DNA from: Shewanella mesophila
Lineage (GTDB): Bacteria > Pseudomonadota > Gammaproteobacteria > Enterobacterales > Shewanellaceae
Reading direction: 5' to 3'
Length of the DNA: 64,000 bases
Assembly (NCBI RefSeq): GCF_019457515.1
Contig: NZ_CP080421.1
Span: forward strand, 744,001-808,000
Shown: piece after piece, positions 44,794 to 54,809 of the stretch
Layout of the letters: every line of letters starts with the position of its first letter
Numbering within the stretch: the stretch's first letter is position 1
Position numbers and translations under genes: made by a program
Notes under the pieces: generated by a model
Database searches by the model: none
What the model was told of the DNA's origin: nothing
The model's input: the letters and a program-made list of their open reading frames with translations, nothing else

Positions 44794-45626
44794 TAGCAGA
44801 GGCGCTGCTGCTTGCATCGGCTTGGTTTTGGGCGCCTATGCCTCAAGGCCAAGCTTTAGTATGTCAGACGCCTCAACTTATTGAATGTCTAGCTCAGCTG
44901 CCCGAAGATGTTCGGCAACAACTGCCTCAAGATCCTAGCCTGTTACTGCAAGAGATGGGACTGCGAGGCGCTATGGCTAGGCCGGTTCGGCATCAGTCTA
45001 TTACCGGGGTAATACTGCTCGCTACCGATAACATTCCTCGTGCCTCTTCGGCACTTGTGAATGGGCAGGTGTACAGTTTAACCTTGCAACATGCGGTACA
45101 ATTGACCCTGTTACATGAGTTAGGTCATCTGGCTATTGCCTCATCTCATTCACCTCATCTGAGCCGTCAACGGTTATCAGCCTATCAACATGAATGGCTC
45201 GCCGATATCTATCTGCTTTGGTCTTTAGCAAAGACAAACCAATCAAATGAGTTAGCTTGGCAGCAATATCATCGGCGAAACTTAGCCGTGTTTGACAGCA
45301 CTTTAGCTATGTCTCACTGGACGACGCCTATGCTTGCGCAGTTGATGCAGCGTTATAGCTGGGAGCAGTTGGCTGAATTTGAGCAGTTCGATATATTGAT
45401 CGACGATCTTTACCCTCGACTGACCCAATATAATCAAGATGAGCTCGATGAGTTTTCGAGTCTAATTCAGCGGGTTTTTGGCTCAGGGGTGATGCACAGC
45501 TTACCCCATTATATGTTTTGGCGTCGCCCTGAGATGGGGCGCTATATTCGTCCCACGATAGAGGCGGTAATGGGCAAGCAAGCTGCGGCGTCTTGGCTGA
45601 CACAAAATGCCATGAGCAGTGAATGA
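44790..45626 (+). CDS. Zincin-like protein coupled to hldE
   Basis: The protein has 278 residues and starts with GTG overlapping the hldE stop (GTGA), so translation is coupled. A hydrophobic N-terminus ([18 protein letters not shown]) suggests export. The motif [20 protein letters not shown] is an HExxH zinc-protease signature, and a second acidic helix, [17 protein letters not shown], could supply the third ligand as in gluzincins. No family name comes to mind. Substrate and role are unknown. The same strand ends in a strong terminator. Confidence 0.75.
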   Translation: MIAEALLLASAWFWAPMPQGQALVCQTPQLIECLAQLPEDVRQQLPQDPSLLLQEMGLRGAMARPVRHQSITGVILLATDNIPRASSALVNGQVYSLTLQHAVQLTLLHELGHLAIASSHSPHLSRQRLSAYQHEWLADIYLLWSLAKTNQSNELAWQQYHRRNLAVFDSTLAMSHWTTPMLAQLMQRYSWEQLAEFEQFDILIDDLYPRLTQYNQDELDEFSSLIQRVFGSGVMHSLPHYMFWRRPEMGRYIRPTIEAVMGKQAAASWLTQNAMSSE

Positions 45627-45636
45627 AGCAAAACGT

Positions 45637-45662
45637 AAAAAGGAGCCTTGAAGCTCCTTTTT
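45637..45662. terminator. Bidirectional intrinsic terminator
   Basis: AAAAAGGAGC (45637-45646) and GCTCCTTTTT (45653-45662) form a 10-bp stem with a 6-nt loop. It ends the hldE operon on the plus strand and the small gene at 45704-45988 on the minus strand. Confidence 0.88.
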
Positions 45663-45703
45663 ATTTTAGGCATTTTTTACTTAGTGATGATTGTAATTAC
45701 GGA

Positions 45704-45988
45704 TCATTGTTGTCTGGGAGGGCGACGCTCACGCAATACGACATCTGGGCTAAAATCGATATCACCATCATCGTCTATGGTGACCAATTGCTCATCTTGT
45801 TTGGCAACCGCAGTGCTAGTGGTTGGGGTTTGCCTAACAAACAATAACTGATAACCCAGTTTTGCTAATGTATAAAATGCGAAACGTTGTGCAGTGGTTA
45901 ATCTATCCCAATGCTCACCAGATTTAGCATGGGCAATGCGTCTATCTTCGCGAGATAGAAAACTGTTGTCGATTGCTGATGCGTGCAT
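45704..45988 (-). CDS. Small hypothetical protein
   Basis: The ATG at 45988 (MHASAIDNSFLSREDRRIAH) has AAGG about 9 nt upstream, giving 94 residues; the frame is open to 46144, but that extension looks non-coding. The protein has a helical basic centre (GEHWDRLTTAQRFAFYTLAK) and an acidic then basic tail (DDDGDIDFSPD, RERRPPRQQ). No signal peptide, membrane helix or known family is seen. It has its own terminator. Confidence 0.6.
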   Translation of the reverse strand: MHASAIDNSFLSREDRRIAHAKSGEHWDRLTTAQRFAFYTLAKLGYQLLFVRQTPTTSTAVAKQDEQLVTIDDDGDIDFSPDVVLRERRPPRQQ

Positions 45989-46299
45989 TTCAGTTGCCTT
46001 TTTAGGGTGATCTAATTTAAGTATCGTCGATAATATAATCAGATGTGGGAAATTTATGCAAGTAGTTCGAACTGACTCATTGATCCTAGCAGGGTATTTA
46101 GGTAAAAATTTGTATAAATCAGCTTGAAATGAATGTATTGGCAAAATACCTGCATAATAAATCAGTCATATTTTCACCGATCTTATACTGATTAGTATTA
46201 ATGAATCGTGACGCTAAGGTTATGCAGCATTAGTTGTAGTGGAATGGGTATTAAAAGGGAGCGACTAGCGCTCCCTTTTAATCTTGACTATCGATAGAT
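45989..46299. other. Gene-poor gap between the small gene and pntB
   Basis: Apart from the pntB terminator at 46251-46281, this stretch holds only AT-rich sequence that presumably includes the promoter of the small minus-strand gene. The frame open through 45989-46144 has no supported start. Confidence 0.5.
46251..46281. terminator. Intrinsic terminator of pntAB
   Basis: TTAAAAGGGAGCG (46251-46263) and CGCTCCCTTTTAA (46269-46281) form a 13-bp perfect stem with a 5-nt loop, 19 bp after the pntB stop. Confidence 0.88.
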
Positions 46300-47784
46300 T
46301 TAAAGCGCTTTTAAAATCGCTTCAACACTGGCTTTTGCATCGCCAAACAACATTTGGGTATTGTCTTTAAAGAACAATGGATTTTGCACACCGGCATAAC
46401 CTGTGTTCATTGAGCGTTTAAAGCCGATAACATTTTGTGCTTTCCACACTTCAAGCACAGGCATTCCTGCGATTGGACTGCCTGGATCTTCCATCGCTGC
46501 TGGGTTAACCGTATCGTTCGCACCTATGACTAACACTACATCTGTGTCGTTAAAGTCATCGTTGATCTCGTCCATCTCTAGCACGATATCATAAGGCACT
46601 TTAGCTTCGGCAAGCAGTACGTTCATGTGACCCGGTAAACGCCCTGCAACAGGATGAATACCAAAACGCACTTTCACACCGCGATCGCGCAGTTTTTGGG
46701 TGATCTCTGCAACCGGATATTGCGCCTGCGCAACGGCCATACCATAGCCTGGAGTGATAATAACCGAAGTTGCATTTTTCAGCATATCAGCCACATCTTC
46801 GGCATTGGTTTCGCGGTATTCGCCCATCTCTTCATCGGCTGTAGAAGCAACGCCATCGCTACCAAAACCACCAGCGATAACTGAGATGAACGAGCGGTTC
46901 ATCGCTTTACACATGATGTAAGAGAGGATCGCACCAGAAGAGCCTACGAGCGCGCCAACTACGATCAATAGATCGTTTGATAGCATGAAACCTGCTGCCG
47001 CCGCTGCCCAACCTGAATAGGAGTTGAGCATTGAAACAACCACAGGCATATCTGCACCACCGATCGACGCCACTAAGTGCCAGCCGAAGGCGAAGGCAAT
47101 CAGGGTCATTAGTAGTAGCGCCGGCATAGTGCCGCCAGCGTTAACGAAGTACACCATCAAGGCGAATGATACCAATACCGCTAGCAGATTAAGCTTATGG
47201 CGATGGGGTAGCATCATAGGTTTCGATGAGATAATGCCGCGCAGTTTACCGAAGGCAACAATCGAACCTGTGAAGGTGACTGCACCGATAAAGATCCCGA
47301 GGAACACTTCAACCAAGTGAATATTAAGCATTGCACCGGTTAAATGTACCTTATCTGCTGTGCTTGCAGCATCGCGGTAGGCCTCCTTGACGGCAGCTAA
47401 TGTGCTGTCAAGATCGCTACCAACGGCCACGACGACTTCATTTACTGCTTGTGGATGTAGGTCAATAAAGCTATTAAAACCGACGAGCACCGCTGCCAAG
47501 CCCACAAAACTGTGAAGCACGGCAACTAACTCTGGCATTTCAGTCATTTCGACTTTTAATGCCAAGCGCACACCGATCGCGCCACCAATGACCATGGCGA
47601 GGATAATCCATTGCACACCATTGGTGTCTGGGTTGAGTATGGTTGCGCCGAGGGCGATAGCCATACCTATGATTCCGAATAAGTTGCCATGTTTGGCCGT
47701 TTCTTGCTTCGACAATCCTGCGAGACTGAAGATGAAGAGTATGGCTGCAACTATATATGCTGCTGTTACCAGTCCTTGAGACAC
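46300..47784 (-). CDS. pntB: NAD(P) transhydrogenase subunit beta
   Basis: PntAB couples hydride transfer between NADH and NADP+ to proton entry. The protein has 494 residues. Its N-terminal half has about nine membrane helices (domain II). The C-terminal NADP-binding domain III shows [60 protein letters not shown] and [20 protein letters not shown]. It is 11 bp after pntA in the same operon. Confidence 0.97.
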   Translation of the reverse strand: MSQGLVTAAYIVAAILFIFSLAGLSKQETAKHGNLFGIIGMAIALGATILNPDTNGVQWIILAMVIGGAIGVRLALKVEMTEMPELVAVLHSFVGLAAVLVGFNSFIDLHPQAVNEVVVAVGSDLDSTLAAVKEAYRDAASTADKVHLTGAMLNIHLVEVFLGIFIGAVTFTGSIVAFGKLRGIISSKPMMLPHRHKLNLLAVLVSFALMVYFVNAGGTMPALLLMTLIAFAFGWHLVASIGGADMPVVVSMLNSYSGWAAAAAGFMLSNDLLIVVGALVGSSGAILSYIMCKAMNRSFISVIAGGFGSDGVASTADEEMGEYRETNAEDVADMLKNATSVIITPGYGMAVAQAQYPVAEITQKLRDRGVKVRFGIHPVAGRLPGHMNVLLAEAKVPYDIVLEMDEINDDFNDTDVVLVIGANDTVNPAAMEDPGSPIAGMPVLEVWKAQNVIGFKRSMNTGYAGVQNPLFFKDNTQMLFGDAKASVEAILKAL

Positions 47785-47795
47785 GTTAAACCCCC

Positions 47796-49322
47796 TTAAT
47801 CCTTACGGAACATCTTCAGCATGCGCTGAGTGACGGTAAAGCCGCCAAAGATGTTAATACTGGCAATAAGCACAGCGATAAAAGCCAGAACAGTGACTAA
47901 GGTCGAGCCTTGGCCGATCTGTAGTAAGGCGCCGACAACGATAATGCCTGAAATGGCGTTAGTCACTGACATCAGTGGTGTATGCAGTGAATGGGATACG
48001 TTCCATACGACGTAGTAACCCACCACACATGCCAACACAAATACTGTAAAGTGCGACAAAAACTCTGGAGGCGCGACAGAGGCAACGGCGCCAAAGCCAA
48101 CCACGCCTAACGCAGCTAAGATGTACTTGAGCTTTGAAGGCTGTTTCACCTCAGCCGTTTTAGTTTCCACTTTCACAGCAGGTTTTTGCGGCGCAGCAGA
48201 AACTGAAATCGCTGGTGGCGGGAAGGTGATCTCGCCCTCTTTAGTCACAGTCATATTACGCATGACAACATCATCAAAGTTAAGTACGGCATTGCCGTCT
48301 TTTTCTTTGCACATTAACTTCATCAAGTTGACTAGGTTGGTACCATACAGTTGTGATGACTGAGCGGGTAGGCGCCCAGGTAGATCTGTGTAACCAATCA
48401 CTTTCACACCATTGTCGGTGACAATCAACTCACCGGATTGGGTGTACTCACAGTTACCGCCAGTGGCCGCGGCGAGATCCACAATCACAGAGCCAGGCTT
48501 CATGCTATCGACCATCTCTTTGGTGATGAGCTTTGGCGCGGGGCGACCGGGAATTAATGCGGTGGTGATGATGATGTCGACCTCTTTTGCCTGCTCGGCA
48601 AATAGGGCCATCTCTGCGGCAATAAATTCATCCGACATGGTTTTAGCGTAGCCATCAGATGAACCACCTTCTTCGTCACCGAAGTCGAGTTTTAAGAACT
48701 CTCCGCCCATAGATTCGATCTGCTCAGCCACTTCTAAGCGAGTATCAAATGCACGTACAATAGCGCCTAAAGAGCCTGCAGCACCAATGGCAGCAAGACC
48801 GGCAACACCTGCACCAATGACTAACACTTTGGCTGGTGGCACTTTACCTGCGGCGGTAATTTGTCCGGTAAAGAAGCGGCCAAACTGATGCGCGGCTTCA
48901 ACGACGGCGCGATAACCGCCGATGTTGGCCATAGAAGATAGGGCATCGAGCGACTGAGCGCGTGAAATACGCGGAACCATGTCCATTGCCATCACAGTGA
49001 CATTGCGCTGGGATAGTTTTTCTACTAATTCAGGGTTTTGAGCGGGCCAAATAAAGCTAACAAGCGTTGTGCCTGCTTTTAGCTGCTCAATTTCGGCGTC
49101 CGTTGGTGCGTTAACTTTAAAAATAAAGTCAGCGTCCCATACCTTATCGACGACACTCGCTCCGGCAGCTTCAAAGGCTGAATCATCGAAACTAGATAGC
49201 TGGCCTGCACCAGCTTCAATTGCAACTTCAAAGCCGAGCTTTTTAAGTTGCTCTACGGTCGCCGGGGTCGCTGCGACCCGGGTTTCTCCATTGAGACTCT
49301 CTCTCGGTATTCCAATCTGCAT
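47796..49322 (-). CDS. pntA: NAD(P) transhydrogenase subunit alpha
   Basis: The protein has 508 residues, the fused E. coli-type alpha subunit. The NAD-binding domain I starts [20 protein letters not shown], with [20 protein letters not shown] for the Rossmann loop and [21 protein letters not shown] linker rich in K, P and V (about 375-395) leads to four C-terminal helices of domain II ([20 protein letters not shown]). AGGGA precedes the ATG. Confidence 0.97.
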   Translation of the reverse strand: MQIGIPRESLNGETRVAATPATVEQLKKLGFEVAIEAGAGQLSSFDDSAFEAAGASVVDKVWDADFIFKVNAPTDAEIEQLKAGTTLVSFIWPAQNPELVEKLSQRNVTVMAMDMVPRISRAQSLDALSSMANIGGYRAVVEAAHQFGRFFTGQITAAGKVPPAKVLVIGAGVAGLAAIGAAGSLGAIVRAFDTRLEVAEQIESMGGEFLKLDFGDEEGGSSDGYAKTMSDEFIAAEMALFAEQAKEVDIIITTALIPGRPAPKLITKEMVDSMKPGSVIVDLAAATGGNCEYTQSGELIVTDNGVKVIGYTDLPGRLPAQSSQLYGTNLVNLMKLMCKEKDGNAVLNFDDVVMRNMTVTKEGEITFPPPAISVSAAPQKPAVKVETKTAEVKQPSKLKYILAALGVVGFGAVASVAPPEFLSHFTVFVLACVVGYYVVWNVSHSLHTPLMSVTNAISGIIVVGALLQIGQGSTLVTVLAFIAVLIASINIFGGFTVTQRMLKMFRKD

Positions 49323-49933
49323 GACTATTCCCTGATAGTTAATGAATAATAGCCTGATCTATTTTCTGCTGTGTAACGCAGTTAAATACGCTATCGGTTT
49401 ATCTTTCGATAATAACTTCTATCTTTCTAAGGTGTTTGGGTGAAGCGTTGAGCTATTACTCACACCTTTGTCGTCTTCATGTGGACCAACACATGAGAAC
49501 CCATTCAATCTCACTTGGATTGCTTTTTTAGGCAAAACAAACAGAAAAATTATCGTGTTGTAGGGCTAAATCCATTTAGCTTAAAGCTCAGAGCTGGGCT
49601 TAGTATCAATAAGCCGTTAGCCCAAATGGATAATAAGTGTGGACTCTATTCCCATTCGGGTGACATTGCTTTTATGTCGATGCTCAGTTGTACAAATTTA
49701 AACCATTGTAAATAAGAGAAAATTGACTTGTGGCATCGGCCACTCATTGTGGCAATTGTGTGGCGAGACACAAGTGCATATTTCTCATAGTGACTATTTC
49801 TTAACTGGTCGGAGCAAAAACTTTTAACCAGTCCACACTTTTGTAGCTTAATTCTTGTACTTTGTATATTCCAAAATCGAATTAAAAATTAGATTTTATT
49901 CTTTTTTGCTTTTTGAATATAGGATTAAGCTGA
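49323..49933. other. 611-bp divergent gap between pntA and cysJ with inverted repeats
   Basis: No credible gene is seen; the frame at 49515-49715 is atypical. GCTAAATCCATTTAGC (49565-49580) is a perfect hairpin. ATCCATTT (49570-49577) can instead pair with AAATGGAT (49624-49631), enclosing TGGGCT (49595-49600) with AGCCC (49619-49623). ACTTGTG and CACAAGT form another inverted pair at about 49726-49774. The promoters of pntAB and cysJIH must lie here, but no clear CysB site can be assigned. Confidence 0.5.
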
Positions 49934-51742
49934 GTGAATTACACTGATAAAGGGCCGTCTTCCATGTTGTTAAAAGAGCTTTCATCGTTGGCTTCTCCAT
50001 TGTCCCAAGGACAGGTGGATAAGCTTAAGCAACTCACTTCTGAACTGAATGCCGTGCAGCTGGCATGGGTGGGCGGTTACCTTTCTGCCACCGCAGAATT
50101 TGGCATCAATACGGGAAGCGCCGAAAGCACGCCAGAGCAAACCATTACGATTCTATATGGCAGCCAAACGGGCAATGGTCGTGGTGTTGCCAGCGTTCTG
50201 GCTGAAAAAGCCCAGGCTCAAGGCTATGCGGTTAATCTGGTCTCAATGGCCGACTATAAAGTGCGTCAGCTTAAGCAAGAAACCCTATTATTGGCTGTAG
50301 TCAGTACTCATGGTGAAGGTGAAGCCCCCGATGATGCTATCGAACTGCATAAGTTTTTAGCGTCGAAGCGTGCCCCGCGTTTAGAGCATCTTAATTATTC
50401 CGTGTTAGCGTTGGGAGACTCTAGCTACGAGTTCTTCTGTCAAACGGGTAAAGATTTCGAGCAGCGTTTATCGGCATTAGGTGCAAGATCCATAGTGCCG
50501 CTTGCCGAGTGTGACGTTGACTATGAAGCTGCTGCGAGCACGTGGCAACAGCAAGTATTAGAAGCGATTAAGCCTTTAGTGTCGGTCTCTAGCGCGAGCG
50601 TGGTCTCCATAGGTAGCAGCGTGACCACTTCGGCTTATACCAAACAGAAGCCTTTTAGTGCTGAGTTGTTAACCAGTCAAAAACTCACAGGTCGAGACTC
50701 AGACAGAGATGTACGCCATGTCGAGATAGATCTTGGTGACTCAGGGCTCAATTACCAAGTCGGCGACGCCTTAGGAGTATGGTTTAGTAACTCAGACGCT
50801 TTGGTCAGTGAGATCTTGACTGGCTTGTCACTCGATGGCGAAACAGACGTAACCATAGCTGACGAAAACCTTTCTCTATTCGACGCGCTAAAAGATAAGC
50901 GTGAATTGACTCAGCTTTATCCTGGTTTAGTGAAAAACTGGGCGCAGCTCAGTGGTAGTGAGTCTTTACAGGCGTTAAGTGACGATAGAGAGCAAACACG
51001 TCAGTTTGTGCTTAATCATCAGTTGGCCGATCTGGTTGCTAATTATCCAGTGAAGATTACGGCGTTTCAATTGATTGAGTTGTTACGCCCAATCACGCCG
51101 CGTTTGTATTCGATTGCCTCGAGCCAAGCGGAAGTCGAAGCAGAAGTGCATTTAACTGTGGCTTTAGTTGAAGAGGAGCGTGATGGCATTACGCGTTACG
51201 GCGGTGCATCTCAGTTCCTTGCTAGCGCAGAAGAGGGCTGTGAGGTGAAGGTTTATGTCGAGCCTAACAATCATTTCCGTCTACCCGAAAATCCAGCAAC
51301 ACCAGTGATCATGATTGGTCCTGGTACGGGCGTTGCGCCGTTTAGGGCCTTTATGCAGGAGCGCAGTCAGCAAGGGGCGAGTGGCGAGAGCTGGCTATTC
51401 TTTGGCAATCCACACTTCGAGCAAGACTTCCTCTATCAGACCGAGTGGCAGCAGTATCTCAATGACGGTACTTTGACTCGTTTAGACTCGGCTTTTTCGC
51501 GCGATCAGGCCCATAAGATCTATGTGCAGCACCGTATTGCCGAGCGAGGCGAAGCCTTATGGCAATGGTTAGAAAATGGCGCACATCTTTATATCTGTGG
51601 TGATGCAGAACGTATGGCGAAAGATGTCCATCAGGCATTGATTGATGTGGTGAAACAATACGGCGGTAAAGATGACGAGCAGGCAGCAGAGTATTTAGAA
51701 ACGCTTCGTAGCGACAAGCGTTATCAAAAAGATGTCTATTAA
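49934..51742 (+). CDS. cysJ: Sulfite reductase (NADPH) flavoprotein alpha subunit
   Basis: CysJ passes electrons from NADPH through FAD and FMN to CysI. The protein has 602 residues from a GTG start; an ATG at 49964 (MLLKELSSL) is an alternative with AAAGGG upstream. The flavodoxin domain has TITILYGSQTGNGRGVASVL and LALGDSSYEFFCQTGKDFEQ. The reductase part has RPITPRLYSIASSQAEVEAE for FAD and PVIMIGPGTGVAPFRAFMQE for NADPH, ending in the typical tyrosine (YQKDVY). It heads the cysJIH operon. Confidence 0.97.
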   Translation: MNYTDKGPSSMLLKELSSLASPLSQGQVDKLKQLTSELNAVQLAWVGGYLSATAEFGINTGSAESTPEQTITILYGSQTGNGRGVASVLAEKAQAQGYAVNLVSMADYKVRQLKQETLLLAVVSTHGEGEAPDDAIELHKFLASKRAPRLEHLNYSVLALGDSSYEFFCQTGKDFEQRLSALGARSIVPLAECDVDYEAAASTWQQQVLEAIKPLVSVSSASVVSIGSSVTTSAYTKQKPFSAELLTSQKLTGRDSDRDVRHVEIDLGDSGLNYQVGDALGVWFSNSDALVSEILTGLSLDGETDVTIADENLSLFDALKDKRELTQLYPGLVKNWAQLSGSESLQALSDDREQTRQFVLNHQLADLVANYPVKITAFQLIELLRPITPRLYSIASSQAEVEAEVHLTVALVEEERDGITRYGGASQFLASAEEGCEVKVYVEPNNHFRLPENPATPVIMIGPGTGVAPFRAFMQERSQQGASGESWLFFGNPHFEQDFLYQTEWQQYLNDGTLTRLDSAFSRDQAHKIYVQHRIAERGEALWQWLENGAHLYICGDAERMAKDVHQALIDVVKQYGGKDDEQAAEYLETLRSDKRYQKDVY

Positions 51743-51828
51743 CCCTAGGTCTTGATACCCGTAAATTTGACTAAAAAGATTAACGAGCAGTGATAACAAG
51801 ATTGCTCGAAAAGGATAAGGCAGTAGCC

Positions 51829-53526
51829 ATGAGCGAACAAAAATTATCAGTAAACGAGTACCTAAAGACTGACAGCAATTATCTACGCGGCACCATAGAA
51901 GAGGGGCTAGATACGTCACTGACCGGATCTTTTAGTGACGGTGATCAGCAGCTTATTAAGTTTCATGGTTTCTATCAGCAAGATGATCGTGATTTACGTA
52001 ACGAACGTAAAGAGCAAAAGCTTGAACCTTTATATAGCTTCATGCTGCGTGCTCGCGTGGCTGGTGGTGTGTGTACGCCTAAGCAGTGGTTAGGGGTCGA
52101 TAAGATTGCCTCGACATTGACCAGCTCAAATAGTATTCGTCTAACGACGCGCCAGACGTTCCAGTATCACGGTATTCCTAAGCGCAACTTGAAGACACTG
52201 ATTCAAGATCTCGATAAAGAAGCACTCGATTCAATTGCCGCCTGTGGTGATGTGAACCGTAACGTGATGTGTAATCCAAATCCGGTGGAGTCTAAGCTGC
52301 ATCAACAGGCTTATTATTGGGCGAAGAAGCTGTCGGATAACTACTTACCTCGCACTAAAGCCTATGCCGAAATTTGGTTAGGCGATGACAAGGTTGCGGT
52401 GAGCGAAGGACATGAGGTTGAGCCTGTGTATGGCAAGACCTACCTGCCGCGTAAGTTTAAGATGGCAGTTGCAGTGCCGCCAGATAATGACGTCGATGTG
52501 TACACCAATGACCTAGGTTTTGTTGCCGTTGCCGAAGAAGGCGAGCTGGTTGGCTTTAACTTAGTCGCGGGTGGCGGTATGGGGTCAACCCATGGTGAAG
52601 TGGCTACCTTCCCACGTCTTGGTGATGACTTTGGTTTTATTCAAGCCGAAGATTGCCTCAAATTTGCCGAAGCGGTCCTTAAAGTGCAGCGCGATTGGGG
52701 TAACCGCTCCGATCGTAAGCAGTCGCGTCTTAAGTACACCATAGTTAAACATGGTTTCGAGGCGTTTAAGGCAGAAGTTGAGCAGCGAGCGGGTATCAAG
52801 TTTCAGCCTAAGCGTGATGTGGTGATCGGCGATCGCGGCGATCGCTATGGTTGGATCAAAGGGGTCGATGATCAATGGCATTTAACCTTGTTCATCGAAG
52901 GTGGCCGCATTAAAGATCTGCCTGGTCAGCCATTGCAGACGGGATTACGTGAGATCGCATTAGTGCATAAAGGCGATTTCCGCATGACCTCAAACCAGAA
53001 TATTATCATCGCAGGCGTCGCCGAAGCCGATAAGGCCCAAATTGAAGCGATTGCTCGCAGCCACGGCTTGATGGGCAAGTTGATCACCGAAACCCGTGGT
53101 CACTCTATCGCTTGTGTGGCATTGCCAACATGTGCCTTAGCGATGGCGGAAGCTGAGCGTTATTTCCCTGATTTTTTGACTAAGGTTGAAGCGCTGCAAG
53201 AGCAGCATGGTTTTCTCGATCAAGGCATAGTGATCCGCATGACAGGTTGCCCTAATGGTTGTGCTCGACCATTTGCCGCCGAAATCGGCTTAGTGGGTAA
53301 GGCGCCTGGACGTTATAACCTTTATCTCGGTGCGAGTTTTGAAGGCACGCGCTTGAATAAGCTTTATCGTGAGAATATTCAGGAAGCTGAGATCTTATCT
53401 GAGCTGGATGGGCTGTTTGCGCGCTACGTGAGTGAGCGTGAAGCGGGTGAAACTTTTGGTAACTTCACTGTGCGCGTTGGCGTAGTGAAGGCGGTTTTAG
53501 ATGCCGCTAAGGATTTTCATGGATAA
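51829..53526 (+). CDS. cysI: Sulfite reductase (NADPH) hemoprotein beta subunit
   Basis: CysI reduces sulfite to sulfide at a siroheme-Fe4S4 centre. The preferred start is the ATG at 51829 ([20 protein letters not shown]), with AAGG about 9 nt upstream, matching E. coli CysI; the product has 565 residues. Siroheme/cluster cysteines appear as [20 protein letters not shown] (C-x5-C) and [20 protein letters not shown] (C-x3-C). [20 protein letters not shown] carries the conserved arginine region. The 3' end overlaps cysH by 8 bp. Confidence 0.97.
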   Translation: MSEQKLSVNEYLKTDSNYLRGTIEEGLDTSLTGSFSDGDQQLIKFHGFYQQDDRDLRNERKEQKLEPLYSFMLRARVAGGVCTPKQWLGVDKIASTLTSSNSIRLTTRQTFQYHGIPKRNLKTLIQDLDKEALDSIAACGDVNRNVMCNPNPVESKLHQQAYYWAKKLSDNYLPRTKAYAEIWLGDDKVAVSEGHEVEPVYGKTYLPRKFKMAVAVPPDNDVDVYTNDLGFVAVAEEGELVGFNLVAGGGMGSTHGEVATFPRLGDDFGFIQAEDCLKFAEAVLKVQRDWGNRSDRKQSRLKYTIVKHGFEAFKAEVEQRAGIKFQPKRDVVIGDRGDRYGWIKGVDDQWHLTLFIEGGRIKDLPGQPLQTGLREIALVHKGDFRMTSNQNIIIAGVAEADKAQIEAIARSHGLMGKLITETRGHSIACVALPTCALAMAEAERYFPDFLTKVEALQEQHGFLDQGIVIRMTGCPNGCARPFAAEIGLVGKAPGRYNLYLGASFEGTRLNKLYRENIQEAEILSELDGLFARYVSEREAGETFGNFTVRVGVVKAVLDAAKDFHG

Positions 53527-54271
53527 ATCCGTGATCTCTGCCGATGCACTTTTGGCGCTACTCAATGCGCCCAAAGTCGAGCAGCAAGCCGAACTGGTTA
53601 GGGTAAATAGGTATCTTGAAACCTTGAGTCCTGCTCAGCGAGTGGTGTGGGGACTGGCCTATTTACCAGGTAATCATGCGCTTTCATCGAGCTTTGGTAT
53701 CCAAGGCGCGGTGATGTTGCATCTGGTGAGTCAGATCCAAAGCGATATTCCAGTGATCTTAACCGATACAGGCTATCTGTTTAGCGAAACCTATCAATTC
53801 ATCGATGAATTGACCGAGCGTTTAGGGCTTAACCTTAAGGTGTATCGAGCACCTATGAGCGCTGCTTGGCAAGAGGCTAAATATGGTCGCCTTTGGGAGC
53901 AAGGGCTTGATGGTCTGGAGCAGTATAACCGGCTCAACAAGGTGATCCCTATGCAGAATGCGCTGCAAGATCTTAATGTTGGAACCTGGTTTGCAGGGCT
54001 TAGACGGTCACAATCGAGCACTCGTGAAGCGCTTCCTGTATTGGCTATTCATGGCAATCGCTATAAATTATTGCCGATCTTAGAGTGGAGTAATAAGGAT
54101 GTGCATGAGTATTTAACCACTCATCAACTGCCATATCATCCACTTTGGGAGCAAGGGTATGTGTCAGTGGGAGATACTCACTCGAGTAAGCCATTAGAGC
54201 TTGGAATGACAGAAGAGGAAACCCGTTTTAACGGTTTGAAACGCGAATGTGGTTTGCACTACGAGATCTAA
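53519..54271 (+). CDS. cysH: Phosphoadenylyl-sulfate (PAPS) reductase
   Basis: CysH reduces PAPS to sulfite with thioredoxin. The ATG at 53519 ([12 protein letters not shown]), with AAGGA 6 nt upstream, overlaps the end of cysI; the product has 250 residues. Features are [20 protein letters not shown] (PP-loop type SSSFG), [20 protein letters not shown] and the catalytic C-terminal [10 protein letters not shown]. The paired cysteines of APS reductases are absent, so PAPS specificity is likely. Confidence 0.96.
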   Translation: MDKSVISADALLALLNAPKVEQQAELVRVNRYLETLSPAQRVVWGLAYLPGNHALSSSFGIQGAVMLHLVSQIQSDIPVILTDTGYLFSETYQFIDELTERLGLNLKVYRAPMSAAWQEAKYGRLWEQGLDGLEQYNRLNKVIPMQNALQDLNVGTWFAGLRRSQSSTREALPVLAIHGNRYKLLPILEWSNKDVHEYLTTHQLPYHPLWEQGYVSVGDTHSSKPLELGMTEEETRFNGLKRECGLHYEI

Positions 54272-54360
54272 TGGCGACTCGTACGAGGAGCTGAGTTCTG
54301 CAGAGCTATTATGCCAACAAGCAGACACTCTTAGGCTAAAGGATTAGCACTTTATTATGA

Positions 54361-54383
54361 ATTGTGCACTTTTTTTGCACAAT
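54361..54383. repeat. Inverted repeat with T-rich centre
   Basis: ATTGTGCA (54361-54368) and TGCACAAT (54376-54383) are perfect inverted copies around CTTTTTT. The T-run is in the loop, so it is not a terminator. TATGCACA follows at 54386. It may mark the start of the structured region or a regulator site. Confidence 0.6.
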
Positions 54384-54399
54384 GTTATGCACAGGTCGT

Positions 54400-54630
54400 T
54401 GAGTTGATCTATAGTGGTAAGTTCCCGTAGATGGTTTTGATATGTTGTCTGTATCCGATTTAATTTGGATCGCGTAACTTTTCTTCCTCTTTTAAGTTAC
54501 AGGCAGAGCCGCCAACAATATCGAAACACCCTCGCTCTGGCGAGAGCTTGATGTTTGATTGGTTTGCTGGCGCATGCTAATTAATAGCTTTAGGCCCTGG
54601 ATAGTCCGTTGTGGCTATCCAGGGATCTTC
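54400..54630 (+). ncRNA. Candidate structured RNA after cysH
   Basis: The 538-bp gap 54272-54809 has no credible gene but has dense secondary-structure potential. GTAACTT (54474-54480) pairs with AAGTTAC (54494-54500). A long hairpin combines GCCAACAA (54511-54518) with TTGCTGGC (54564-54571), ATCGAAACA (54520-54528) with TGTTTGAT (54552-54559), and CTCGC-TCTG-GCGAG (54531-54544) at the tip. CCCTGGATAG (54595-54604) pairs perfectly with CTATCCAGGG (54615-54624). GGTTTTGATATGTTG (54433-54447) can pair alternatively with 54513-54530, as in riboswitches. No known RNA family is recognised, and strand is inferred from the neighbours. Confidence 0.45.
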
Positions 54631-54809
54631 CAATCACAATCCCTAATATCCATTTCTCGATATCTTTAAAGATACAAGTTAAGTCACAAGAGTTATTTTC
54701 CTTTCTATTCATCCATATAGTATTATCTGTGCCACGATTTGTGTGTAAGCGAGTTTTAGGCTGAATTTATAGCCCTAGACGCTATTATGATATTTAAAGG
54801 GAGTTTTTA

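Noticed and set aside
49515..49715. 66-residue frame upstream of cysJ
   Set aside because: The stretch is better explained by overlapping inverted repeats, and no ribosome site or family is seen.
54361..54383. Terminator of cysJIH
   Set aside because: The T-run is inside the loop, not after the stem. No convincing terminator was found directly after cysH.
54595..54624. Intrinsic terminator at the perfect 10-bp hairpin
   Set aside because: No T-run follows on either strand, so it is listed as part of a structured RNA candidate instead.
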